Shown: piece after piece, positions 27,081 through 40,500 of the stretch
Layout: every line of letters begins with the position of its first letter
Numbering within the stretch: the stretch's first letter is position 1
Origin: Lytechinus variegatus
Lineage: Eukaryota; Echinodermata; Echinoidea; Temnopleuroida; Toxopneustidae
Direction: 5' to 3'
DNA length: 64,000 nucleotides
Assembly (NCBI RefSeq): GCF_018143015.1
Contig: NC_054749.1
Coordinates: forward strand, 31,242,911 to 31,306,910
Position numbers and translations under genes: made by a program
The notes under the pieces: generated by a model
What the model saw: the letters and a program-made list of their open reading frames with translations, nothing else
Databases searched by the model: none
What the model was told of the DNA's origin: nothing

Positions 27081-27311
27081 TGCACGTGTACTGCCGTGTG
27101 ACGACAACCCGTGACGTCGATCTGCATACCGTATATCCATCTGCCGAGTAGATGGCGATGTGAGCGGCGCTGACGCCGAAGCTAGCCGGGGTGCAGCCGG
27201 GCCGGGCTCAAGAGAGCGCGAGGGTACGGCAGCGTAGCTCATCGTGAATGCAATACGGAGTATACCTGGCCGAAAAATTATTTAAAAAGTCCAAAATTCA
27301 CAGGATTCATG
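27081..27311 (+). promoter_or_regulatory. CpG-rich start region and leader exon of TSEN54
   Basis: This is a compact GC- and CpG-rich block in AT-rich surroundings, with a YY1-like AGATGGCGATG at about 27134. It ends in a strong donor (ATG|GTAAGT, exon end 27311). The matching acceptor is TTACAG at 28463-28468, so 27311 to 28469 is a likely first intron. An ATG at 27248, preceded directly by an in-frame TGA, opens a frame that reads through this splice into the TSEN54 frame, giving a possible 36-residue N-terminal extension. The tiny ATG-GCG-ATG-TGA upstream frame would be a uORF. Transcription start is inferred. Confidence 0.55.
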
Positions 27312-28512
27312 GTAAGTTTACTTTATGTTTCGAAAATCCGTATATTATACCCTTTTCTTGATCTATCCGAAATGCAGTATTTTTGTGCGTTACTTTGTTT
27401 TGCGTAAATCTGTAACAAAGTTAGAATTCTCAACTAGAGTTCACTGTGTCGTGTACGCCAACCCAGTCTACACACAAAAACGACCATTACCATGTCAGCA
27501 TGTGGAATTTCTTACGCACACAAGTGAATGGGGGAAATCACGATTCCTTCATTATAGATACTTGAGAGCTTGTGTACTTTGCTTTCACACCTTATTTGAG
27601 CAGTGTTTAACATTTAGCTTGAACTTAGACTTGCTGGCCCTCATTTTACTTTAGGCTGAGGTTGAGCTGTGTGACTGTGATGCCTGAAAAGGGATTGTGG
27701 CTTGTGTTGACTGTTGTGAGCTGGGACTCTGGAGTGACATGAGTGATGTTTACGTTAGCTATCCGCGATGAGCTTGACTGGTATAATTAAAAGTAAAATA
27801 TAGGCCTAAGATAAGTCCTCTATTATCACCTAAACACATTCACTCAAATGAAATCAGACATTGGGGGTACAGCCTCAAGGCTTAAGCCAGGCATTTGTTC
27901 TCTGGTGTTTTTCTTTTCATGTTTTTTTATTTGAGAATTGAATTGGAATTATCTTCCCCTGGGCCTCGTTATCCGTGGATGCACTTCCATGGACCCATTT
28001 AAAGGAACTCTAAGGCACTTCTAACTAATATATTCTACTCTAAAATTCTCAGTTCCTTAATTTATATCACTGTTACTGTTACTTTGCTGAATGTAGCTTA
28101 TATTAGATTATAATATAAATTGGCACACAACAACCACTAACTGGTATTCATCATTTTAAATCCCATTCAAGGGGAGTTAGAAATGAAACTGTATTAAATT
28201 TTCAATTGTTAGTGGTCTTGTCTAGGTGCCATATTATCCCAGGTGCCCTCCAATATCTCTATCTCCAATTTTGTATAGCAGGTAGTGCCAATTTACTAAC
28301 CCACTATTATTTTTTGTAATTCTCATACTTTTCTAGCTAGAAAGAGCAGAAAGGAATTGATAGAACTTTGATGATGACTTGAATGCTGCAGCTGAGTTTT
28401 ATAAAAGGAGGCAAAACTGAAGTCGGGGTTTGCTCTAAAGAAGTACAAGGACCTCTTTCATATTACAGGATACTGCCCAAATCCCCTAAAAGGGGTCAAA
28501 CGTGCAGGAGTA

Positions 28513-31500
28513 ATGGAGTCTGAATTTACCATGGGTGCTTCTTTAGGAGAAGTTGATATCAAGGACTTTGTTTTGAGGTAAGGCACTAAAGTCATCAGTT
28601 TGTCAATACAGAAATTGTCCATAAAAGTCAAAGAAAGAAGTTCACGAAAAACACAAGTTAGGGGGGAAAAATCAACACAATGCAGATAGATATTTATAAA
28701 CAAAGCAAAATGAAATGAAACAGACCATCAGCATAACTCTTTAATCCAATCTGTTTAACGTGTTTAGTGTAAAATTATTATTTTTTTTTACAACAGAAAT
28801 TGCTTTTTGCTTGTCATACTTTGTGGAAAACACAGTTTGAATTTTTTAAACAGAGAAAACCCTATTTTTTAAGAAGGCAGATAAAGAGACTCTAGTGTAC
28901 TATTTACATAAAATTCAAAAGAATGTTTTTTATAGTAATTTTCACTTTTTCCAATAAGTCAAGTATGAATAGTCATTAAGAATAGAGGGAAGCAGTATAA
29001 AAAAGTTCAATCAAAATGATTTACAAAACTTGACAGATACAATAGTTTAAAAAATCTCAATTTGAATAACAATTCCCGATTGGCAATGTTGCTTCACTTG
29101 AAAACTGAGAGGTTTAGTAGTACATGTACAACTTTCCTTATGTTTTTACTCATGAAATTTAATATTTCCCCCATTATCTCTCAAGGTCCAGCTTGTCTCC
29201 TTACATGTAGGTCAAGGTTTTTTCTTGGAAAATGAATTCAACAAATTAAGTTGAGAAAAAGGATGGAAAGAATGGGGGAGGGGATCTAGTTCACTAAGCT
29301 CTTTATTTGAAAAATTTACGTTTTTAATCTTCTCTTGATCTGGAATAGGAAAAATTCAACCGTGTGCAATTGAGAATGGGAAAGTGACTTGTACATGTAA
29401 TTCGATTCCCACCCTAGAAATAGGATAATTGAAACTTGTGATAATGATGATTCTTGGTATGTTTTTTTGTTCAACTTGCTTTCACTTCTTTATTTCTTCA
29501 TCAATTAAGTTCATACTTTGTATATATGATCCTTGGGTAATACCACGTTTGTCCATGACGATAATGGGGTCATAGGTCATCTAGGGGTCAAAAGGTTAAA
29601 TGATATAAGGTCATGTCTGTTACAAAAATGTTAAAGTTTTTGTTCAACATGCTCTCATTTCTTTATTTCTGCATCAATTATATTGACACTTGGTGCATGC
29701 TATATGATCCCAAGGTAATACCACATGTGTGTTCATGAGGATTATGGGGTCAAAGGTCATAGAGGGATCAAAAGGTCAAATGATTAATGCTATTTGAATT
29801 TTTATTCAGCTTGCTCTTTTTTCTTTATTTCTCCATCAATTATGTAGACACTTGGTTCATATGATCCTTGGGTAATATCACCTGTGTGTCAAAGAGAGTG
29901 ATGGGACAAAAGGTTAAGTTTTTGTTCAAATTGCTCTCATTTCTTTATTCCTGCATCAATTTTGTTAACACTTTGTACATATGATCATTGGGTAATACCG
30001 CATGTGTGTCCATGAGTGTGATGGGTTCAAAGGTCATCTAGTGGTCAAAAGGTCAAGTTTTTGTTCAAATTGCTCTCATTTCTTTATTTCTGCATCAACT
30101 GTGTTTACACTTGTTAAAAATAACCATTGGGTAATACCACACATGTGTTCATGAGGATAAGGTCAAAGATCATATCGCATATTTTATTGATCGCAATATC
30201 GGGCGAGACATGGTTCTTGAACCACTTTGTTTTGTGATTTTAGGCTTGAAAATAGGATAAAAATAAATATAAAGAGGATTTTTTTCACAATTAAGATTGG
30301 CAGATCTGCAAAATGAGACCCTTATATACTGTACAATGTACACCTGTGATTCTAATGCAGTCTCTTGTTGTGTCTAATATAGCGCGAAGGATCTGATTGA
30401 GCACAACCACAGTCAGACGACGATACCTTACAGAGGACCTAAAGAAGGCCATCCGGACGGAAGCACCAAACAAGAGCAACAGATCGAGAGAAGGAGAGAT
30501 CAAAGACATGAGCTACTCGGGAATCAAAGAGTATCCAGACTGTAAGTATCACAACAGCCCATCTACCTTGAACGTAAATCTTAGTGCCTGATTTCACATA
30601 GTCCTGCTAGGTTCCATCTTACAAAGGGGTGTAATGGATCCAATCAACCTCAGCTGTAAATGGAAATCCATCAATATAATTTGTTCTACAGTACAGTTAA
30701 TTTGCAGAATGTCCTTTAAAACAATGAGGAGAATGTTCAAGAAAACAATGAGTGTCTGTAAATACAGCATATCTAGAAAACAGAGATGCCAAGTTCAAAG
30801 ACCAGCTATGCGTGAGATTTTCTGTGAATCTGAGTGAGATCACAGACATTGTGTACAATGTATATGGGGATAGGCTGTGGTAGTTGCGTGAGACAGAGAT
30901 TTGAGGGGATGAACAAGAGTCCAAAATGCTTGAGTCTCACGCATAATGCGTGAGACTTGAGGGCTCTGAGAAAATATTTTAAACAAACATGCAGCTTAGA
31001 TGTTGACATTGCTGGCTTTCCATAGTTGTGGAACCCTGGTTTTCCATGCTTTCATTATGCTTTTATGTTACTGGCCTCAGATGAGAGTTACAATCTATGC
31101 ACATGAAAATTAATTGTCAAAGAGAGGGGTGTTCACCTTGTGTATTGCATTTGCTAGTCCCCAGATAAAGTCTAGATCTAGATTTGGATTTTCAAATTGA
31201 TGGTTTTGAAGATGAAGAGAATGATGATGAAGTTTGTAGCTCAAGAACAACAAAGTGACGTGGATGGAGGTAAATTAGGGGAATTACGCCGGTGATGATG
31301 AGACAGACATTTCAACTTGCATGCTGATTCGCTACCAACTCATGCAGCTGCGAGCTGCACCACTGGTCAAATCCATGAAAAATGAATTCCAGCATGACCA
31401 CATCCAGACAGAGAGTCTCTCCCCTCTATCAACAAATAATGAGAAGGGAAACAATGATATAACTGTACCTACAAACAAGTGAATATATCCGAACCTGGAG

Positions 31501-34500
31501 GCAAATCAACTCAACCAATAGCAGCAGACGATATGGACCGACAATGAACTTCACATGGCTGGGATAGATTGTCACTCGTTCTGTACGTTAGAAAAATTTT
31601 GACAAGATTACGAAACTCAGGGAATTATTTTTCTATATGAAAATATAGTAATACCTGGTACTATTATTTAAATTACGATAGAACCATTTTTGAAGCAAAA
31701 AATGAGGTAAATTAACATTAGATATAAAAGATCATCCGCAAAGCTCGCATGCGACTGTAAACAATATTGTAAACAATCAGCAAGGCGAGCAAGCTAGCCC
31801 TGTGTTTGTGATAGTTTGTTTACAATCGCATGCGAGCTAGGCAGATGATCTTTTATATCTAATTTTGATTTACCTCAATTTTTTGCTTCAAAAAAGGTTT
31901 TTATTGTAATTTAAAAAATAGTACCAGGTATATTTTTACATAGAAAAATAATTCCCCCGAGTTTTCTCAAAATAATGAGATATAATTCGCAACAGGTTTT
32001 GTATGCAAGTGGAGCTTGACGTGGGAGAGCCAATCCCGTCTCTCGTACACTCATGCACGTCATCAAAATTCGAGTCAATTCAGAGACTGATGCGAGGCAT
32101 ATTTCGGAGAGGCATTTTAGCGCTTTTTAATTGGCAATTTCCACCTTGTGTATTACTTTCGTTATTTTTGAATGAACAAATGATAATCCCCACATCATTA
32201 CCTTTCCACTGATATATAATAAAGCCATCATAACCAATATATTTCTCATGTAAATGTCAAAAGCACTTGACATTTCCATGTACATGTAGTCTCATTGATG
32301 AGCATGCAGTAATGTGTATTCTTTGAGCATAGTTTGACTGATGCAATAGTGTATTAAACACTAAAATCAAATGATATTTCAATTGTAACTGAATCTCATA
32401 AAAATACCTTTTTGTTGGGTGCACACATATGGCAATGTGTGCTTATTAGTGCCTTTTACAGGTGGGAGATTAACACAACTGTACTGTGTTTTTGCACCAA
32501 AAATCACAATAACAATTTATTTTTTCACCCTTGGGTGTCAATTTTCATGGAATTGCCCTTAGCCATACCTTATTTGTAGTAAAGTGGAGCATTGTGGCCC
32601 AGTTGATTAGTCTCCGGACTTTGAAACAGAAGGTCATGGGTTCGAATCCCAGCCATGGAGTAATTTCCTTTGGCAAAAAATTTATCCACATTGTGCTGCA
32701 CTCAACCCAGGTGAGGTGATTGGGTACCTGGCCGAAATTTATTCCTTGAAATGCGTGTGCGCTGTTATCTTAGTAATTACGGCTGCCAAGCTACAGCTGG
32801 GGTAATAATATCCAAGTCCTTTGGAAGCGTATAGAGACATTATTCATAATTGTGATATGCGCTATACAAGAACTGTTTATTATTATTATTATTGAAATGA
32901 AAGTATTCCTCACCCCTATTCCACTGAGAGCAAAATTGCTGAAAGACAATGAAACTTGCTTGATCTTCAGATGGTCTATTCAGAACACTCTACACCATGA
33001 TCCCTGAGGAGTTGCACTATACTGACTGATATCTCAGTGGTCTGCATGGTCTCCAAAACTCTTGAAAGGAATCAAAAGACAAAAGGTGGTTTCAGACCGC
33101 CTCGAAGTCCGTCAGTTCCAGGTATTCTCTGATCGGGAAATTTACCCCAATCAGAAAATACCAGTATTTTGGTAATGTGAAAGCAAACTATGCGTAATTT
33201 CCTCAAAAGAAAATACCCATTAGATAGTAGGTACTTTGCAAAATTACAAGAACTTTTGCGGGGATTTTTCCAAGGTCGCAGGTATTTTGGCAATGTGAAA
33301 GCAATTTACGGGAACTGTTAGCCCAGCGTGTCGTTGGGCACGGGCGCCGTGGGTGGCTGCTGGGCTAGCCTAGTGATTTTGAATCTCGCCTCGCTTGCTT
33401 ATCAGACCATTCAGGAACTTATCCCGAACGAGGGTATGTTTCAGGGTGGTGTGAATGCAGGGATAATTAATGGGTATTTTTTAGCCATAAAAAGTTCTTG
33501 TAATTTAACGGGGATTCTTATGATCGAGGCAGTTTGAAACCACCTAGAATGATTCTTTTAGCAGTCGGCCAGTCGCACAAGAAAATGGTCTTTTGGTGGT
33601 CTTTCAATAGACTCCCAGTCTAAGTGAATTTTCAAAGGTTGTCTTTCCATGATCTATTCACTGATAGACTCCTGAGGAATTGAAAGACAAATTATGCTAG
33701 ACATGCATGGAGATCATCAAAAGTATGAAAGATCTCTGGAAGAGTGTTAAAAGACTTCTGAAAGAACAACGTGGTCCTACAATGTAATGTAAGTTCAGTA
33801 ACAACAACAGGTGTCAGTGTCACTGTGTCAGTCAGTGGTCTTGGTCACTTTATCAGAGATCCTCCATTTAATTAAAGGAGAATGAAACCTTTGGAACAAG
33901 AAAGCTTGTCTGAACACAGGAAAATCAAAGAAACAGACCAACGAAAGGTTGAAAAAAATCGGACAAATAATGAAAAAGTAATGAGCTTTTGAAGATTGCA
34001 ATCACTAATGCTATGGAGATGCTCGCATTGGCAATGCGATAAAGATGTGTGATGTCACTTTTGAACAACTCTCCCCATTACTTTGTTATATATTTCACTT
34101 AAACTGCCTCTTTTATCACATCTATCAGTAGATCATGTGTTCTTTCTATAGGAGGGCATGTAATACAGATTTTTTAAAGAATACAGCATGGATAAAGAAT
34201 TTGTATCACCATAAGAAAAAACTAAAAGAAACATTGTGGGGGTATTTTATAGTCCATTAAAGGAAAAGTTGTTCACATGTGACATCACACATCCTTGTTG
34301 CATTGCCAATTGGAGGATCTTCATAGCATTAGTGATTGCAATATTCAAATGCTCATAACTTTCTCATTATTTGTCTGATTTTTCTCTAACTTTTTTTGTT
34401 CTTATTTTAGGTTTTCATTGACATTCCTTATTCAGAAGGAAAGAACAGAATGTCTACGGTCGTAATCCAAAGCCCTATTTGTTATTGATATGTAATAGGG

Positions 34501-37500
34501 TCCATGTGTGACTAAAGTTTATTACATGTCGCTACATTAAAAGTACAGATCATGCCTAGTTGAAGGGAAATTACACGTGCATTCAGTTTAATTTCTGGTC
34601 AATTAGCTGCTTCTACCGTATAACAGCAAACTCATAATTGAATTAGTTAGTACATTGCAAGTAATGATGGCAACATTTCTTGTAACAGTGACTTAATCAT
34701 AATGCGGTTCTAAATGACATGTATTCTGCTTGACTAGCTTGTAGTAAGATGTACAGTGCGTCCCAGAAAAAAAGGAAACCGTGATTCAGTGTATTTTTTT
34801 TCCTAGACCATGATCATAAATTTGCTTCGTGAAATTCATGAGTGGAAAGATTTTATTTGAGACCTATCCCAAGGTTCATAATGCATGCATGACTAAGTTA
34901 GAACAATGGAAAGTGGTGCTACCAAATTTTATGAGCAAACTATGATTTTGATGGAATTTTTGTGGCTTGTACTGCTGTCTTTTCGGAAATAATGATAATT
35001 GGCTATTGCTATGTATATTGCGCTTTATCAATAGACGACTGCTCAAAGCACTTATTACCCGGTGCCTTGATTCATAGCTTTTTTCGCAGCCTGTTAGGCG
35101 CTGTCTCTCTAAACCAACCACAATGACAGTTGTTTTTTACCGGTACTCAATTAGCACTAGGTGAGGTTGGTATAGTGTGGATAGAAGCCTTGCCAAAGGA
35201 TGCTAGGCCATGGTGGGATCCGAACACATGACCCGCTGATTACAAGGCGAGAGTCAGAACTGCAACACCACAGGACTTTGGTAACTTGTGAATATCCATC
35301 TTTTTCTCTTTCATATGATTCCTTATGCGTGAAATATGAATGTGTGATGCATCTGGTTGAGAAAAAGTTGCATGAAAACATGCTCGATTTCTGCCTAATT
35401 CATGGATTGTTGAAAAACAAGCATTTTGTTATCCCAACAAAGCAGTAGACAATAGGCTAACAGTGAATGCTGTTCAGACCGGGAAAGAAAGCCCTTTATT
35501 TTTGCTGACCAGGGTCTTTGGGAATTCAATGTTACAACATTTGGTAATAAATAAAACGACTGAGAGACTTAATAGTCTCTCAGTCGTTTCATTCGTCGCT
35601 ACATTTCACATGTTTGAAGGGGCGGGGAGAAGCAGAAAAAAGGGGTATATCACATTTTACAAGTGTAGAGGAGAAAGCTATTTGTGGTTCAGAATGTTTT
35701 TCTTTAAATGGATAATCCCCCCCCCCCACTGTCCCTGCCTCGACAATCATTTCAAGCATTTTTGTACAAGTTTTACAGAAAGAATTCAAACATGTTCAAG
35801 CCAACCACAAAATCACACTCATTCAGTTGCCGCTTTGTTTTTAATGCTATATTTTCAATGATCCGTCCAATAGGTAGAAATCAAGCATGTTTTCATGCAA
35901 TTTTTATCTCAACCATATTTTATGCACAAGGTCTCACATGAAAGATGAAAAATTGATATTTAAGTTAACTTTGTTTTCCCGCTCAATAAAAGCCAGAAAA
36001 AAATCACTAAAAATTGTAATTTGATAAGAAATTTGCTAGCACTTTTTTCTAACTGAGCCATGCGTTCATTATGAATATTGAGATGGGCTTATCTCATGAA
36101 GCACATTATAATGACAAAAAATTACTCTGAATTCCAGTTTCCTTTTTTTTCTGGGACGCACTGTATACAGGAAGTGATGTTGAAATTCACTGAAATTTAC
36201 CATATTTCCTGGCTCACTATCTGGCACAATATAAATCTTATAAAAACTGACTGAACAGTTAATTCTTTACCCTGTTCACACTTCTTTCCCAGTTCTGATA
36301 AATGTGAACCTACCCACTGCATTGGTAGAGGTCCAATGAATAATAACAATCCGCTTTTATATAGCGCTTAATACATCAGAACGACGTGTCTAAGCGCTTT
36401 ACAGATATATTACCCCGGCCATCGGATTCAATCAGACATTCCTGCACACAATGTGTGCACATCCTCCATTCCCTGGGGAGTATTCCAGTCAGTCGCCTGT
36501 GAGGCGCACAGAGTGGACATGCTACAATGACTTTCACATCCTACCGGGTACCCATTTAGCACCTGGGTAGAGAGTGGCAAAGTGTGGATTAACGCCTTGC
36601 CAAAGGATGCTAGACCGCAGTGGGATTTGAACTCATGACATCTGTTTACAAGGCAAGAGTCAGAACCACTACACCACGGCTCTTCCACACTGCAGGGCAC
36701 ATGTGTATCCATGACTCAATGTTTTGATATGGCTGTGATATATTGCCTTTAAAGTGTAATTTATCAAGGAAATCTGCATAAACCATTGGTTCAACCAATG
36801 GTTTTAAAAACCACCCTTGTGGAATTTGGGCCACAAGATTTTACATCATTTTTTTTACTGTATCAAATTATAAGAATTAGGCCATAAAGGAGAGTGAAAC
36901 CATTATATGTTAGCTTGTATGAAAGTATAAAATCACTTTATGTCAATGAAAGTTTGAGAACAATAATAGAATAATCTGCATTTGAATGTCAAAATCATGA
37001 ATGCTATGGAGATCTTCCAATTGGCAATGCAACCAAGATTTGTGATGTCACAGAAGTAGAATTCTTCCCTTTGTACACTAAAAATATACCCCAAAACCTA
37101 TTATATCTCATTCTTCTGAAAGTACAAACTCTTTGTCCATGATATATTTCATAAAACGTCTATTAAATGTCCTCTCATGAAAAACTCATCTGATCTATGG
37201 ATAGATGTGATCTTTGAAAGTGGAAATGATATAATTTTTTATCATAATATCTTATATAATACCAGTATTTGTTTCAGTGCTCTGCTTTTTTGTTTACTTT
37301 TCTCTTTTTGCGCAAATCAACTTGTAGTTGGAGAAATTATCCCAAATGCTAGAAAAATCCTAATTAAAAAAAAATAATGCATAAAATATTACCAATCATT
37401 TCCAGTGCTGTATGTAAACTAGGCCATTTAGTCATTCAAGTCATTCATGAATAAAGCTATCAAATGTAAGCAATCATTATGATCTCTAATTTGCCACTGA

Positions 37501-40500
37501 TATGAAAAAAAAAACTACTATTCAAAAATGAATTTGGCAACTTTTTAATGAAATATTGATATCTAATATTTCATTTTGATCTTTTTTTGTAAAATTAAAG
37601 AAGGTGAAAAATTAGTAATTGTCAATTTGAGTAGTGAAAGCATGTTAATATACACCTTACAAAAATTTCAATTCCTGTATGGAATACTTCTACTCTTAAA
37701 TTTTTAGTAGGATAGGGCCTGCTTACTTGTAGACACGTTGGCCTGCATAATTTAATCTGAAATTTGTCGGAGGAGTCATGCAGTATACATGTGCAAAATC
37801 TAATTTTATAGGAATATGGTAATCATGTACATGTAGCTAGATATCTTCTTTCTTTTAAAAATGGTGGTTGCTTCCGATGGGTCAGAATGGGTAACGATAT
37901 GAGAATGAGAATGCATGCCATTAAAGCAGATGCAAACAATGATTTATGCATGAAAGAGACAGACAATGGATAAGAGAAAGGCACATGTCCTTGCGTGTGA
38001 GTCCACCATGCAGGTTACTTTTGTAGTCGTGACGTTGATGGTGACGTTGAGCATGGGTCAAAGCATCTTCCATTGTTACTCCAAGGAATTTCCTTCCACA
38101 GAAATATTCAATGCTATACAGGAGCTTCTTTGCATTCTGATGGGCAGTGATTGAAGGGTGGATTTATAAAAATGCAAAGAAGCTCTGAAAATAGACTTTT
38201 GGTTTGATTAAAGCTTGTGATTGGTTATTCCCTGGCAAAATGAATTGTATTCCAGGGTTGTAGGTCTGGTGTCCGGTTCTTAAAGACTTATTACAAATCA
38301 TGGTCGTATTGCCTTTATTGTGTATTGCCATGGAAACCTTGATTGTGTGGTTGGCTGGTGAGCCCTGTTATCAAGGTACATTTAGTTCCTCATGGCAAAG
38401 TTGCAATAGTTATAGCTCTTTATGAAACCAGCCCCTGAAGATTCAAAGTCAAACCACAATTCATACGTTTAAATGAAAGACAAATTAAGTAAGAGCATGA
38501 AGCTTCTCCAAGTATAATGTCAATCTAAATAAAAAATTACATAACCATGTGTAGCATCAGGAAAAAATACATTCTTAAAATCATGTTTGTATGATTTAGA
38601 AAAGTTTAAATGGCTATATTGTAGGAAAAAAATGGTAAGCATAGAGTGAACTAGGAGGAGAGAGTGTGGTGCTCACTGTTGAAGTTGCTCTCCTACATAT
38701 ACAGTGCGTATCAAAAAAAAGTTTACACTTTGAGAAAGCCCTGGGAATTTAAAAATATACAACACGTGGGTATTTCTTTCACATATATTTTTTAGTTCTG
38801 GTCTCATCTTTCCAATGAAAGTAAAAGTTTTAACAGAATGTTACACTTGAGTGAGCACTGTCCATTTTTGTAAAGCTTGCAGAAATCTGTTTGCGCAGAA
38901 ATGCTTGTTTGCACGCTATGTCAAGGGGAAAGGACGAACTCAAACTTACCCTGCAAAACATTTTTCATACATTTCCCTTGCACTTTTAGTCAATTGACAT
39001 AAAACGGATACATTCAAGCATTTTGTAACAGATTTGTCAGCCAAATTGAAATTTCAACACTTAGTAAGCACAAACTTTACCCTTTTTGTGCCAGCTGGAT
39101 CTGCTCGAGGACATAACTGAATCTGAACAAAAGTTAATAGCACACATATCCAGCATTTTTCAATATGTTTTTATCATTTAAAGTGGGTTTACATTTCATT
39201 TTTAATGTAATACTTGTTTCTCCAAACTTTTTACAAGCTTGACAATGATTAACAAAATAAAACTCAAGCCTAAGCCATTTCATGTAAATCACAGCACAGT
39301 GTGAGGCAAATATCGTCACTATGGCCTCTGTGTGTGGGGATAGCATGGGTCGCAATGCACTCTTTGAAGTGTTTTGGGCAAGGAAACGAGTTTAAAAAGG
39401 TAAAAAATATCGTCAAATCAATTTTACTAGCTAAAATCCACGTGTTCTTCACGAGTAGGGTCTACTTTTATTCGCATACCTATTTCAAAGTTCTGCGCAA
39501 ATGATTTTTCACTTTTCAACTTTTCAAAACAAAGTGTTGCTCACTAAAGCGGAAATATTTTTCGACAGTTATATCGTCATTTGCTTAAATGGACCTGTAC
39601 CAATTTTAAAATGTGAACAAATCTTCAGGATATTAAAAATGTATAATTTTACAGGATATTTTCTAAGTGTAAACTTTTTTTTGATACGCACTGTATACAC
39701 AAAACGCACTGTATACACAAAACACACTTCATGTACATGTACTTCAATTTAGTGTCAGTGAGTGTCGGATGTAAGTTTGAGCAACGAATGATTATTATGC
39801 CCCTAATTAACCCATAAATACATGTATCCCCAAATCTCATTCTTTGAGGTGACCATTTTCTTCAAAATGGACCCAAATCTGGCACAAGAAGTTAATATGA
39901 TTTTTGTCCTACTCTCATGTCTGTACCAAATGATTTTATTTTGGACCTTCTTAAAGGACAAGTACACCTCAACAAAAAGTTGTATCGAATAAAAACATAA
40001 AATCTACCAAGCATAACACTGAAAATTTTATCAAAATCGGATATAAAATAAGAAAGTTATGACATTTTAAGTTTCGCTTAATTTCACAAAACAGTTATAT
40101 TCACATCCTTGTCAGTTTGCAAATGAGGAGACTGATGGCATCACTCACTATTTCTTTTATGAAATATTCAAATTTTCTCCCTGTTGTCCTGTGAAACAAC
40201 GATTAATTCCTCCCTGAACATGTGCAATTAGCATTGTATAATACTACTGTATATGATATCGTTGAATTAAGTTGGTCCTTATTGTCAAATCTGTAAAAAA
40301 TGAAATATTGTATAATTCAAACAATAAAAAACAAACAAAAAATAGTGATGGACTGATGGACACCATCGACTGTCTAATTTGCATGTCATGTTTTGTGAAA
40401 AATAAGCAAAACCTTAAAATGTCATAACTTTCTTATTCTTACATCCGATTTTGATGAAATTTTCAGCATAATGATTGTTTGATATTTCTCAATTATTCAA

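Noticed and set aside
26910-27242. 110-residue minus-strand frame rich in Pro and Ala
   Set aside because: Antisense reading of the CpG-rich TSEN54 leader region; no splice partners.
32586-32680. A tRNA gene
   Set aside because: A and B boxes are present, but no cloverleaf closes and the sequence continues into a SINE body with an ATT tail.
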